DNA of 64,000 nt from NCBI RefSeq assembly GCF_026711005.1, contig NZ_JAPPVJ010000001.1, positions 868,001 to 932,000 on the forward strand. Reading direction: 5' to 3'. Shown in pieces: positions 36,777-45,248 of this stretch. A program made the position numbers and the translations under genes. Source of the stretch: Sphingobacterium sp. UT-1RO-CII-1. GTDB taxonomy: Bacteria; Bacteroidota; Bacteroidia; Sphingobacteriales; Sphingobacteriaceae. Positions within the stretch are counted from its first letter, which is position 1. Every line of letters starts with the position of its first letter. The notes beneath the pieces were generated by a model. The model ran no database searches, had not been told where the DNA came from, and saw only the letters and a list, made by a program, of their open reading frames with translations.

Positions 36777-37658
36777 ATGCATGAAAATGGAATGGTAATT
36801 AGGAATCCATGGTCAGACCTTATATTTCTTTTATTATTAACGTTTGTTAGTATGATTGTTGTACAAGGCGTTGGATTAATGTCTACAATGATAACTACTA
36901 CATCTAATTATAATACTTACATTCTGTTTATAACAGGAACTATTGGAACCTTCATTATTCCGGCGTTGTTATATAATTACTTCCGTAAATATAATGATGT
37001 CTTTTTAGTGAAAAATGTGCGGGAATGGAAGTATTATCTTTTAGGGACAATTTTATTATTTGTCTTAGGGCCTATAATGAATTTGTTAAGTAGTTATAAT
37101 CAACAGCTCGTATTGCCAGATTTTTTAGGTGGATTGGAAGAATGGATGCGTGTACAGGAAGATTTAATGGCTGAAATAACAGCTAAAACAATTATGGTAA
37201 ATCGTTTCGATTTGTTATTCTTAAATATTCTTGTTACTGCGATTCTTCCGGCAATTGGAGAAGAACTTTTTTTTAGAGGGGCATTGCAGCATATTTTTTC
37301 ACGCATTGTTAAAAATGAAATTATAGCAATATGGATTGTAGGTGTAATATTTAGTGCTATACATTTTCAATTTTATGGTTTTTTACCGCGTCTATTTTTA
37401 GGTGTTGCTTTTGGCTATTTGTTTTTTTGGACCAGAAATATTTGGGTTCCTATTTTGGCTCATTTTATAAATAATGCGACTGTAACTATGTATGCTTTTT
37501 ACTATGCAAGACAGGGTAAAACATATGAAGACTTTATGGCTGTGAGTTCTTATCCAATAATTGTGTATATTGGTAGCTTAATTTTTAGTGGTCTTATTGT
37601 GATACTATTTCATAATTATTCCAAATTTAAAGAAACAGATGGAAACAAATTGGGTTAA
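36777..37658 (+). CDS. CPBP family intramembrane metalloprotease
   Basis: This 293-residue membrane protein with about eight helices has the CAAX-protease/CPBP (Abi) motifs: EELFFRG (E162, E163, R167), SAIHFQFYGF with its metal-binding His, and HFINN. Substrates are unknown in most bacteria. The last 20 bases overlap the DUF2007 gene, which in turn overlaps cdsA, so the three form one unit. Confidence 0.9.
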   Translation: MHENGMVIRNPWSDLIFLLLLTFVSMIVVQGVGLMSTMITTTSNYNTYILFITGTIGTFIIPALLYNYFRKYNDVFLVKNVREWKYYLLGTILLFVLGPIMNLLSSYNQQLVLPDFLGGLEEWMRVQEDLMAEITAKTIMVNRFDLLFLNILVTAILPAIGEELFFRGALQHIFSRIVKNEIIAIWIVGVIFSAIHFQFYGFLPRLFLGVAFGYLFFWTRNIWVPILAHFINNATVTMYAFYYARQGKTYEDFMAVSSYPIIVYIGSLIFSGLIVILFHNYSKFKETDGNKLG

Positions 37659-37857
37659 AGTTTATACACTTACGGATGCTATTCGTACGGAATTGTATAA
37701 GCAGTTTTTAGAAGAAAATGGTATACCTGCCGTGGTATTGAATAAACAAGACTCAGCATTTAAATTTGGAAAAATAGAGCTTTACGTAAGTGATGTTAAC
37801 TTTAATGAAGCAGTATTGTTGTTAGCAAATAATTTTGATATAGTTGATGAAAACTAG
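37639..37857 (+). CDS. DUF2007-type small protein
   Basis: This 72-residue soluble protein (WVKVYTLTDAIRTELYK, then FLEENGIPAVVLNKQDS and LYVSDVNFNEAVLLL) matches the DUF2007 'putative signal-transducing' family, which resembles PII-like ferredoxin folds. It is embedded between a CPBP protease gene (20-base overlap) and cdsA (about 11-base overlap). A regulatory role towards one of these membrane proteins is conceivable but not shown. Confidence 0.85.
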   Translation: METNWVKVYTLTDAIRTELYKQFLEENGIPAVVLNKQDSAFKFGKIELYVSDVNFNEAVLLLANNFDIVDEN

Positions 37858-38644
37858 AGCGATTACAGGGTTCTTCTTTATAATAGTCCTTGTGGGAACA
37901 GTGCTATTGGGTAGATATGCCTTTATTCCTTTCTTTTCCTTAATAGGGTTATTAGCTTTATCTGAGTTTTATAAGATTGTTAGAAAGCGGGATGTTTATC
38001 CTTTAACCATTATTGGTTTAGGAACAGGTATTTTACAGTTTGCTTTTACTGGGCTTTATTTGTTAGGCTTTCTATCAGAGAAGTTTTTATTGATTCCTTT
38101 ACTAGGTGTTTTTTGTGTTTATATAATTTCTCTATATGAAAAATCTAAAAACCCGATACAAAACATAGCTTTTACGCTTACGGGATTCATATATACTATT
38201 TTTCCTTTTACCTGTTTTATTTATTTAGGTTTTATTCAAGGAAACTATAATTTCGAAATACCTTTAGGTTTTTTAATTTTACTCTGGACAAATGATACAG
38301 GGGCTTATTTGTCAGGTAAAAGTTTTGGTAAAAGAAAATTATTTGAACGTATTTCTCCCAATAAAACATGGGAAGGTTTTATTGGAGGAGTAGTACTTGC
38401 CGTTATAGTTTCTTTAAATTTAGCTCGTTATTTTGAATCTTTGAATACCTGGGAGTGGGTAGTTGTTGGCATTATTATTAGCCTTTTCGGCACTTTAGGA
38501 GATCTAGTGGAGTCTATGTTGAAAAGAAACTATAATATTAAAGATTCCGGTAATATTTTGCCTGGACATGGTGGCGTTTTAGATCGATTTGATGGTTTAT
38601 TAATTTCCGCTCCTCTTGTTTATATCTTTTTAAGTTGTCTTTAG
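37847..38644 (+). CDS. cdsA: Phosphatidate cytidylyltransferase
   Basis: CdsA makes CDP-diacylglycerol from phosphatidate and CTP at the inner membrane. The 265-residue protein has about seven helices and the CDP-DAG synthase signature near the C-terminus: SMLKRNYNIKDSGNILPGHG followed by GVLDRFDG. NDTGAYLSGKSFGK is also typical. A TTG immediately before the ATG at 37847 is in frame but not needed. The start lies inside the DUF2007 gene. Confidence 0.95.
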   Translation: MKTRAITGFFFIIVLVGTVLLGRYAFIPFFSLIGLLALSEFYKIVRKRDVYPLTIIGLGTGILQFAFTGLYLLGFLSEKFLLIPLLGVFCVYIISLYEKSKNPIQNIAFTLTGFIYTIFPFTCFIYLGFIQGNYNFEIPLGFLILLWTNDTGAYLSGKSFGKRKLFERISPNKTWEGFIGGVVLAVIVSLNLARYFESLNTWEWVVVGIIISLFGTLGDLVESMLKRNYNIKDSGNILPGHGGVLDRFDGLLISAPLVYIFLSCL

Positions 38645-38677
38645 TATACCTCAAGGAGAATTGTAAAACAGAAAAAT

Positions 38678-39337
38678 ATGCATATAGATAAAAGTACATT
38701 ATTTTTTTTACGAGAGTTACAAGAAAACAATTCCAGAGAGTGGTTTCAAGATAATAAAGAACGATATGAATTAGCTATCGGTAACTTTAAGAATATTGTT
38801 GAAGAATTTATTGACAAAGTTTCTGATTTTGATCCCCATATCAATCGAGATATACAAGCGTCCAAGTGTTTATTTAGAATTTATCGAGATATTAGGTTTT
38901 CAAAAGATAAAACCCCTTATAAAACATGGTTTTCAGCAGGAATTTCAATAGATGGTCGTAAATTAGATGGACCAGAGTATTATATACATTTAGAACCAAA
39001 TAAAAGTTTTTTAGCAGCAGGTTATTGGCGACCGGGTAAAGACCATTTAGAAGCGATAAGACAAGAGATAGATTATAGTAGTCATGAGCTTCATTTAGCC
39101 TTAGAAAAAGGGGGCTGGTCACCGGCAGATTTATCAACAGAAGATAAACTGAAAAGACCCCCAGTTGGATACAATCTAGATCACTCTGATATAGAATTAT
39201 TAAAATTAAAGAGCTTTATTATTTATGGCAAATTATCTGATGAAGAAGTTACAGGAGTAGATCTAATTTCAAAACTAACTGATATAGCAACTCGTATGAA
39301 TCCGTTTAAACAATTTATTCATCAAGCTCTAGTTTAA
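38678..39337 (+). CDS. DUF2461 family protein
   Basis: This 219-residue protein matches DUF2461/TIGR02453: LRELQENNSREWFQDNKERY at the start, FRIYRDIRFSKDKTPYKTWF in the middle, and FLAAGYWRP. The function is unknown across the family. It follows cdsA by 33 bases with AAGGAG 24 bases before the ATG, so it is probably read with it. Its end overlaps convergent anmK by 4 bases. Confidence 0.9.
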   Translation: MHIDKSTLFFLRELQENNSREWFQDNKERYELAIGNFKNIVEEFIDKVSDFDPHINRDIQASKCLFRIYRDIRFSKDKTPYKTWFSAGISIDGRKLDGPEYYIHLEPNKSFLAAGYWRPGKDHLEAIRQEIDYSSHELHLALEKGGWSPADLSTEDKLKRPPVGYNLDHSDIELLKLKSFIIYGKLSDEEVTGVDLISKLTDIATRMNPFKQFIHQALV

Positions 39338-40530
39338 TGGGGTAGACTTATTTTACCCATACATACACTTGGCGAATTGTGTATTTTATTTACATTATTA
39401 GGGTTTCCAGCGATAGTTTCATTTGCTAAGAGGGCAAATAAACATGCTTCTTTAGCATCAGGATTTATACCTATTTTTTCAAATGAGTAGATTTTATTAT
39501 GTTGAAGAATATTCTTGATATTTTCTACTAATAAGGGGTTATGTAGCCCTCCCCCACTCATGTAAATAGCTATATTTTTGTAATTAGAAAATTCGGATTT
39601 TATTGTATTACTTATGCAAGATGCTGAAAACATATTTAAAGTAGCCATGATGTCTTGATGTGATAAATTCTGTGTTTTTGATTGTTTTTGTGCACGAAAT
39701 AGTAAATCTAGATTGAAAATTTCAGGACCAGTTGTTTTCGGTATGTTTTGAAATAGGAAAGGAGTTTTTAATAATTCATCTAACAGACCTTGATGTAGTC
39801 TCCCCTGTTTAGCAACCTCCGCATTTAAATCCATTTCTATTTGGTAGTGTTTGTGCATATATTGGTTCATTATAGTATTTCCTGGACCGACATCCGTAGC
39901 ATATGCTTTTTTTATAGATTGTAAATGAGGTAGGTAAGTATAGTTAGCAATACCGCCTATGTTCAATAATATTCTTTCTTCAGTTTTGTTTGTAAATAAA
40001 AGAAAGTCTCCATATGCGGCTAGTGGAGCTCCTTCTCCACCCTTTGCTGTGTGTTTTTGTCTAAAATCAGAGATAGTTATTATACTCGTATTGACTGCGA
40101 TATGATCGCCATCTCCAATTTGAAAAGTGCTGTGGTGTATGGAGTTGTTATAGCTATAAGCTTTTGGGTAGTGATAAATTGTCTGACCATGGCTTGCGAT
40201 TAGGTCAATCGAAGAATTAGGTATTCCCCAATCATGTAGTGTTTTATTTATAAGATCGGCATGAAGTAAACCTATTTTACTGTTGAGGGAAACAAGTGAT
40301 TTCTGATGTATAATATCTTTTGAAAAAACTTTTTTTATTTCTTCTTGAAAAGATTTGTCATAGGGTTTTGTTGTAAACTCTTCTAAACTTAAATTTGTTT
40401 GTGAACCACTATTTTTAATTTTACATAAAGCAATGTCAAGACCATCCAATGAGGTTCCGGACATCAGGCCTATAATGTAACGAGTTTCTTTGTTAGCGAT
40501 GGCGTGCAACTTTTGAATTTGTGGATTCAT
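39334..40530 (-). CDS. anmK: Anhydro-N-acetylmuramic acid kinase
   Basis: AnmK opens and phosphorylates anhydroMurNAc released by lytic transglycosylases, giving MurNAc-6-phosphate for cell-wall recycling. The 398-residue ASKHA-fold protein has the P-loop-like IIGLMSGTSLDGLDIAL (19-35), ASHGQTIYHYP, GDGDHIAVNT, NIGGIANYTYL, DVGPGNTIMN and MSGGGLHNP. It lies alone, convergent with the DUF2461 gene. MurQ is not in the window. Confidence 0.95.
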   Translation of the reverse strand: MNPQIQKLHAIANKETRYIIGLMSGTSLDGLDIALCKIKNSGSQTNLSLEEFTTKPYDKSFQEEIKKVFSKDIIHQKSLVSLNSKIGLLHADLINKTLHDWGIPNSSIDLIASHGQTIYHYPKAYSYNNSIHHSTFQIGDGDHIAVNTSIITISDFRQKHTAKGGEGAPLAAYGDFLLFTNKTEERILLNIGGIANYTYLPHLQSIKKAYATDVGPGNTIMNQYMHKHYQIEMDLNAEVAKQGRLHQGLLDELLKTPFLFQNIPKTTGPEIFNLDLLFRAQKQSKTQNLSHQDIMATLNMFSASCISNTIKSEFSNYKNIAIYMSGGGLHNPLLVENIKNILQHNKIYSFEKIGINPDAKEACLFALLANETIAGNPNNVNKIHNSPSVCMGKISLPH

Positions 40531-40630
40531 TTATTTGTAATTAGTTTAGTGTTTCGAGATATCTTTGTATGTGTTTTGATTAAAAATAGTATAAATATTG
40601 CTTAATGTTGGTTATATCAAAGGATAATTC

Positions 40631-40638
40631 TATTTTTG
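40631..40638 (+). promoter_or_regulatory. -7 promoter box of gcvH
   Basis: TATTTTTG is an exact TAnnTTTG match ending 16 bases before the gcvH ATG. Confidence 0.65.
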
Positions 40639-40654
40639 AGTAAATTTAAAAAAT

Positions 40655-41035
40655 ATGAATTTTCCAGCAGAATTAAAGTACACAAAAGATCACGAGTGGG
40701 TTCGTGTAGAGGGTGATGAAGCCGTTATTGGTATCACAGACTTCGCACAGCGCGAATTGGGAGATATTGTTTTCGTCGATGTAAATACTGTAGGCGAAGA
40801 AGTTGCAGCAAATGAGGTGTTTGGAACAGTAGAAGCTGTAAAAACAGTTTCTGATTTGTTTATGCCAGTTACATGTACCGTTTTATCGGTTAACGAAGCT
40901 ATAGATTCTGCTCCAGAATTGGTTAATACGGATCCATATGGAGAAGGTTGGATTATACGTGTAAAGTTGAATAACCCAGCTGATGTTGATGCTTTACTGT
41001 CTGCAGATGGTTATAAGTCAGAAGTGAATATTTAA
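40655..41035 (+). CDS. gcvH: Glycine cleavage system H protein
   Basis: GcvH is the lipoyl carrier of the glycine cleavage complex. The 126-residue protein has the lipoylation motif [14 protein letters not shown] with the acceptor K63, and [20 protein letters not shown] at the start. The other gcv genes are not nearby, which is common in this phylum. It is a single-gene unit with its own promoter box and strong terminator. No glycine riboswitch is visible in its short upstream region. Confidence 0.96.
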   Translation: MNFPAELKYTKDHEWVRVEGDEAVIGITDFAQRELGDIVFVDVNTVGEEVAANEVFGTVEAVKTVSDLFMPVTCTVLSVNEAIDSAPELVNTDPYGEGWIIRVKLNNPADVDALLSADGYKSEVNI

Positions 41036-41059
41036 TAGAAATATTGTCTTATAAAGTAG

Positions 41060-41100
41060 AAAGCGGATGTATGATTTTCATACATCCGCTTTTGTTTTTT
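41060..41100 (+). terminator. Intrinsic terminator of gcvH
   Basis: A perfect 14-bp stem (41060-41073 and 41079-41092) with a 5-base loop is followed by GTTTTTT. Confidence 0.92.
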
Positions 41101-41117
41101 TAATGATAGAAGTTGAT

Positions 41118-41879
41118 TTATTCTTCTAAAGCCATCGTTATTTCACTTGTTAATACTATGCCCTTTGTTTTAATCGTGGTTGTAATTTTACTATTTTTGT
41201 TTAGACCAGTTTCTTTATCTATCACATAGAAACCGTTAACGTCTCCTATTTCATCCAGTTCTTTGTTTGCAACAGTACCTATAAGGTCAATTGTATAACT
41301 GTTGTCATTAGCTTCTTGTAGAGTTGATGTAGATGTTACTTTTCCTATAATAGGGTTATCATCCATTTCGTAGCTACTGTTCCAAGAACTTCCTATATTG
41401 ATAGGATGATCTGGAAGAACAGTCGTTATATTTGAAAAAGAAGATTGATCAAACTCCTCTTCGTTGAACTCATCAGGCATAGTTATATTAATAAACTGGC
41501 CAAGTTCGTTTACTTGTAGGGTAACATTTTTATTGATTATTTTTGAAAATTGATCACCTAATGTTCTGGACAATTCATCTTCTGTGCCTTCCTCTGAATC
41601 GTAGAACATTGTTATTAGACCTGCGTCAACATCTGCTTGAATCGATTTTGTTAAATTATTAATAGTGAAAATATGATCTTCTTTTTTTGTGGGAGTGATT
41701 TCTAATTTCATATTAAGATTGATGATTGCCGGAGCTGGTCCGTCTATATCGGTTTTTATAGCAAGATTATAGTTTAGTGGCACTCCTATTACGGGGTTTA
41801 GTTTTAAACTGATAGCATCTTGAGCATTACTTACAAAATATGATGTAAGTGAAATAAGAATCAAAAGAAAATTTTTCAT
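41118..41879 (-). CDS. Secreted protein, DUF6263-like
   Basis: This 253-residue protein has a signal peptide (MKNFLLILISLTSYFVSNAQ) and a beta-rich mature part. Features such as LQVNELGQFINI and HPINIGSSWNSSYEM resemble DUF6263-type secreted proteins, but I hold that family call loosely. The mature part is acidic, with no lipobox. It follows pdhB on the same strand, but a terminator separates the two. No function can be assigned. Confidence 0.7.
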   Translation of the reverse strand: MKNFLLILISLTSYFVSNAQDAISLKLNPVIGVPLNYNLAIKTDIDGPAPAIINLNMKLEITPTKKEDHIFTINNLTKSIQADVDAGLITMFYDSEEGTEDELSRTLGDQFSKIINKNVTLQVNELGQFINITMPDEFNEEEFDQSSFSNITTVLPDHPINIGSSWNSSYEMDDNPIIGKVTSTSTLQEANDNSYTIDLIGTVANKELDEIGDVNGFYVIDKETGLNKNSKITTTIKTKGIVLTSEITMALEE

Positions 41880-41913
41880 GTGGTTTAATTTGGCAATGAA
41901 GGTATAAAATAAA

Positions 41914-41949
41914 TAAAAAAGTCTCCATTTTAGGTGGAGACTTTTTTTT
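41914..41949 (-). terminator. Intrinsic terminator of pdhB
   Basis: A 13-bp stem around AGTCTCCA/TGGAGACT sits 14 bases past the pdhB stop and is flanked by the A/T runs expected for minus-strand termination. Confidence 0.88.
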
Positions 41950-41962
41950 ATCGCCCTTAATT

Positions 41963-42949
41963 TTACTTTCTTAAATAGGAAACTTCTTTTACAGCTTTTA
42001 CAACTTTTGCTATACTAGGCAATGAAGCCTCAACTAAAGTCGGAGCATATCCTAAAGGTACATCAGCAGAAGTAACACGAATAATAGGAGCATCTAGGTA
42101 GTCAAAAGCATCTTTTTGTACTTTGAAAGTGATTTCGGATGCAATAGATGCCAATGGCCATGCTTCTTCTACAAGCACTAACCTGTTAGTTTTCTTAACA
42201 GATTCAATTACTGTAGCATAGTCAATTGGGCGAACTGAACGAAGATCAATTAGTTCAACACTAATTCCTTCTTTTTTCAACTCTTCTACAGCAGGAATTA
42301 CAACTCGCGGGATCATTTTTCCAAAAGAGACAATTGTAACGTCTGTTCCTTTTTCTATAACATTTGCTTTACCAATCGGTAGATAATATTCTTCTTCAGG
42401 AACATGACCTTTATCACCATACATCACCTCAGATTCCATAAAAATAACAGGGTCAGGATCAATTATTGCTGATTTTAATAGACCTTTTGCATCATAAGGA
42501 TTAGAAGGAACAACAACTTTTAGTCCTGGAGTATTCGCATACCAGCTTTCGAAGTTTTGTGAGTGTTGTGCTCCTAGTTGACCAGCATTACCGGTTGCTC
42601 CACGAAAAACTATAGGACAAGCAAATTGACCACCACTCATTTGTCTAATCTTAGCGGCAGAGTTAATAATTTGATCTATTGCAACTAATGAAAAGTTGAA
42701 TGTCATAAATTCAACTACGGGTTTCAAGCCATTCATTGCTGCACCGATAGCAATACCTGAAAAGCCTAATTCGGAAATAGGCGTGTCAATAACACGTTTT
42801 TCTCCAAATTCATCTAACATGCCTTGGCTTACTTTGTAAGCGCCGTTATACTCAGCGACTTCCTCGCCCATTAAAAATATGTTTTCATCTTTACGCATTT
42901 CTTCGCTCATTGCTTCGCGAAGCGCTTCTCTGAATTGTATTTCTCTCAT
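41963..42949 (-). CDS. pdhB: Pyruvate dehydrogenase E1 component, beta subunit
   Basis: This 328-residue transketolase-like subunit matches E1 beta of 2-oxoacid dehydrogenases: MREIQFREALREAMSEEM, FLMGEEVAEYNGAYKVSQGM, RVIDTPISELGFSGIAIGAA, QMSGGQ, and GATGNAGQLGAQHSQNFE. The pyruvate form is the best call for this length and pattern, though branched-chain E1 beta is related. The alpha and E2 genes are not adjacent. A -7 box lies at 42982-42989. Confidence 0.92.
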   Translation of the reverse strand: MREIQFREALREAMSEEMRKDENIFLMGEEVAEYNGAYKVSQGMLDEFGEKRVIDTPISELGFSGIAIGAAMNGLKPVVEFMTFNFSLVAIDQIINSAAKIRQMSGGQFACPIVFRGATGNAGQLGAQHSQNFESWYANTPGLKVVVPSNPYDAKGLLKSAIIDPDPVIFMESEVMYGDKGHVPEEEYYLPIGKANVIEKGTDVTIVSFGKMIPRVVIPAVEELKKEGISVELIDLRSVRPIDYATVIESVKKTNRLVLVEEAWPLASIASEITFKVQKDAFDYLDAPIIRVTSADVPLGYAPTLVEASLPSIAKVVKAVKEVSYLRK

Positions 42950-42981
42950 CAGTAGTAAAATTGTGTCTTAAAAGAATATGC

Positions 42982-42989
42982 CAAAAATA
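42982..42989 (-). promoter_or_regulatory. -7 promoter box of pdhB
   Basis: On the minus strand this reads TATTTTTG, an exact TAnnTTTG match 32 bases upstream of the pdhB ATG. Confidence 0.55.
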
Positions 42990-43079
42990 CTATTATTAAT
43001 TGATATTACGTAATGGAATTCTTCTCAAAAACCGCTAAAAAGAGGAGGCTTTGTAAGAAAATTGTTAAAATGTAAAACC

Positions 43080-43697
43080 TTAAATAATGCGATCTATTTC
43101 TGCTTGTAAAAATAGGTTTAAGTTAGTTATAGCCTCTTTTATTTTCCAGGTATTTCTGTTCCTGGGTTCAATATAATTGGAGGAAGAGCGAAACTGTAAG
43201 CAGTTTGTTTGTTCTTGTTCTGCAATATAAAAAACAGCTGCTCCTTCCATAGATTCTATAATTGTACCTGTATGTCTTTTTTGTAGTTCAATAATTGTTT
43301 TTTTATTACCGTGTACCTTATTGCTTGTTATCCCTGTTACTTTTTTAACTGTTTGATTATTTAAAAACGTATTCGGTATTTTTTCCTTAAACAAAGAATT
43401 TCCAAACCCTAAACTCTCAATCGGAATAAAAGAATCATTGTCTTCTGCCCCAAAATCATAAATATAATCCTCTGCTACCTGATAAACCTCACCTAGATTA
43501 TCCGTGGTATTTAATATTCCACCAACCCCGACATTAATAATTAAATCAATCTTTTTATTTGTTAAATACTTTGTCAGTTTATGCGCTGTTGCTAACATGC
43601 CTACACCTGTAACTAAAAAATCAATTTTTTTATTATTTAAAAAATCAATGGATTGTTCTATTTCTTCTATTGTAGCAGCGACAACCAATAGCTTCAT
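43080..43697 (-). CDS. mqnB: Futalosine hydrolase
   Basis: MqnB removes hypoxanthine from futalosine in the alternative menaquinone pathway. The 205-residue nucleosidase-fold protein has ITGVGMLATAHKL-like sequence (LVTGVGMLATAHKLTKYL), NVGVGGILNTTDNLGEVY, and the purine-site motif ESMEGAAVFYIAEQ. RSSSNYIEPRNRNTWKI near the C-terminus is diagnostic of futalosine hydrolase rather than MTA/SAH nucleosidase. Other mqn genes are not in the window. It implies that respiration uses menaquinone made by the futalosine route. Confidence 0.9.
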   Translation of the reverse strand: MKLLVVAATIEEIEQSIDFLNNKKIDFLVTGVGMLATAHKLTKYLTNKKIDLIINVGVGGILNTTDNLGEVYQVAEDYIYDFGAEDNDSFIPIESLGFGNSLFKEKIPNTFLNNQTVKKVTGITSNKVHGNKKTIIELQKRHTGTIIESMEGAAVFYIAEQEQTNCLQFRSSSNYIEPRNRNTWKIKEAITNLNLFLQAEIDRII

Positions 43698-43987
43698 ATG
43701 TATTTAATTTATTTTTCCAATTTGTGTATTACTGTTCTTCTTTTATATAGTACTAAACTATCATAGTTTACTTAGATATAATAATTTCTTGTATTGGTTG
43801 TGACAAACTTAAATAAATTCATTGGAATCTATTAAGTAAAGAGCTTGCAATGAATTTATTTTGGTCTCGTAGATTCGTTGTTTTTAGTCTATTTGATTAA
43901 CATGTAAGATGAAACAGAGTGTACAGATAGCGGGGGTATGTGCAGTTGTTTGAAATAAGTTTCGAGCATATTGTAATTATTATGCAT
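43698..43987. other. Gene-free gap between mqnB and queD
   Basis: About 290 bases hold no credible gene. The only clear structure is a perfect 14-bp inverted repeat (43811-43824 with 43848-43861, 23-base loop). There is no T run after it, and the region does not resemble a preQ1 riboswitch. Confidence 0.6.
43811..43861. repeat. 14-bp inverted repeat upstream of queD
   Basis: AAATAAATTCATTG at 43811-43824 is repeated in inverse at 43848-43861 without mismatch. It lies between divergent mqnB and queD, 114 bases from the former and 139 bases from the latter. It may be an operator or an RNA hairpin; the role is unknown. Confidence 0.6.
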
Positions 43988-43995
43988 TATATTTG
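43988..43995 (+). promoter_or_regulatory. -7 promoter box of queD
   Basis: TATATTTG fits TAnnTTTG and ends 4 bases before the ATG at 44000. It lies inside a longer in-frame reading frame (from 43940), which argues that translation starts at 44000. Confidence 0.6.
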
Positions 43996-43999
43996 TTGT

Positions 44000-44413
44000 A
44001 TGCTTTATATTACTAGAAGAGAGAGATTCAGCGCAGCTCATCGACTATATCGAGAAGATTGGTCACAAGAGCAGAATGAAGCTGTTTTTGGAAATTGCTC
44101 CAATCCGAATTGGCACGGCCATAATTATGAGTTGTTTGTTACTGTTAAAGGAGATATTAACCCTGAGACAGGATTTGTGATTGATCTAAAAAAAATGAAG
44201 CAAATTATTCGAGCAGCAGTAATAGATAAACTTGACCATAAGAATGTAAACCTTGATGTGGACTTTATGCAAAATAAGAAAGCTTCTACAGAAGTTATTG
44301 CTGTTGAGATTTTTAATGTGCTAAGACCTTTATTTATAAAAGAAAATGTTTTATTGCATTCCGTTAAACTCTATGAAACAGAAAATAATTTTGTGGAATA
44401 TTTTGGAGAATAG
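44000..44413 (+). CDS. queD: 6-carboxy-5,6,7,8-tetrahydropterin synthase / PTPS family
   Basis: QueD converts dihydroneopterin triphosphate to carboxytetrahydropterin for queuosine. The 137-residue product from the ATG at 44000 starts MLYITRRERFSAAHRL, with zinc His ligands there and in WHGHNYEL; the catalytic Cys is in FGNCSNPNWHG, and DKLDHKNVN follows. Some bacterial PTPS homologues make other pterins, so queuosine is likely but not certain. folE, which makes its substrate, follows 71 bases later, a logical pair. The 20 extra N-terminal residues of a longer frame are not family-like. Confidence 0.9.
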   Translation: MLYITRRERFSAAHRLYREDWSQEQNEAVFGNCSNPNWHGHNYELFVTVKGDINPETGFVIDLKKMKQIIRAAVIDKLDHKNVNLDVDFMQNKKASTEVIAVEIFNVLRPLFIKENVLLHSVKLYETENNFVEYFGE

Positions 44414-44484
44414 CGGTCTTGACATTAGCTTAAATACAGAGAATTACATACATTTTTTTATACTATTAATTTCCCCTTTTAAAT

Positions 44485-45117
44485 ATGAGTAATCTTACAT
44501 CTTTCGATAACGAAGAACAGGATGGTTATATTAAAATTGATCAATATAACGAACAAAGTGTAAAGCAGGTCGCTAGTTATTACCCTGCAATACTTAAGTC
44601 TTTGGGTGAAGATCCAGAGCGTGAAGGATTAATAAAAACACCAGAACGTGTTGCAAAAGCTTTGCATTTTTTAACACATGGCTACGATATTGATGCTGCA
44701 AATGTATTACGAAGTGCTATGTTTGAAGAAGAATATAGTCAGATGGTTGTAGTAAAGGATATAGAAGTATATTCTTTATGTGAACACCATATGTTACCTT
44801 TTTTTGGAAAAGCTCATATTGCTTATATCCCTGATGGGCGTATTGTCGGGCTTAGTAAGATTCCGCGTGTAGTGGATGCGTTTGCAAGACGATTACAGGT
44901 ACAAGAACGGTTAACTAATCAAATTAGAGATTGTATTCAAGAGACATTGAACCCCGCTGGCGTAGCTATTGTGATGGAATGTAAGCATATGTGTATGGCA
45001 ATGAGAGGGGTTCAGAAACAAAACTCGGTTACAACAACATCTGCATTTACCGGTGCTTTTGAAAATGATGTTACACGATCAGAGTTTTTGAGGCTGATTA
45101 CAGCTTCGTTAGCTTAA
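44485..45117 (+). CDS. folE: GTP cyclohydrolase I
   Basis: FolE converts GTP to dihydroneopterin triphosphate, feeding both folate and queuosine synthesis. The 210-residue protein has the zinc ligands C99 and H102 in [13 protein letters not shown] and C170 in [11 protein letters not shown], plus [20 protein letters not shown]. The N-terminal 25 residues are polar and variable. It is downstream of queD on the same strand and ends at a strong terminator. Confidence 0.96.
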   Translation: MSNLTSFDNEEQDGYIKIDQYNEQSVKQVASYYPAILKSLGEDPEREGLIKTPERVAKALHFLTHGYDIDAANVLRSAMFEEEYSQMVVVKDIEVYSLCEHHMLPFFGKAHIAYIPDGRIVGLSKIPRVVDAFARRLQVQERLTNQIRDCIQETLNPAGVAIVMECKHMCMAMRGVQKQNSVTTTSAFTGAFENDVTRSEFLRLITASLA

Positions 45118-45134
45118 GCTTATTTTTATCGTTT

Positions 45135-45168
45135 AAATGCTCTGTTTACAGCAAACAGAGCATTTTTT
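45135..45168 (+). terminator. Intrinsic terminator of queD-folE
   Basis: A perfect 13-bp stem (45135-45147 and 45153-45165) with a 5-base loop ends in a T run. Confidence 0.92.
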
Positions 45169-45235
45169 ATTTATAACAAGGAAAATTAGATCGTTTAATT
45201 TATGTTAAACTTTTTCTTAGTACCGTTCAACTTAT

Positions 45236-45243
45236 TACATTTG
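45236..45243 (+). promoter_or_regulatory. -7 promoter box of the O-methyltransferase gene
   Basis: TACATTTG is an exact TAnnTTTG match ending 5 bases before the ATG at 45249. Confidence 0.65.
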
Positions 45244-45248
45244 TTGTT

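Noticed and set aside
39340..39360. Hairpin between the DUF2461 gene and anmK as terminator
   Set aside because: Only about five pairs (ATGGG/CCCAT) with a long loop, lying inside the anmK coding end.
43698..43999. preQ1 riboswitch before queD
   Set aside because: No preQ1-type pseudoknot or its conserved loop is recognisable, and the -7 box 4 bases before the ATG leaves no room for a leader RNA.
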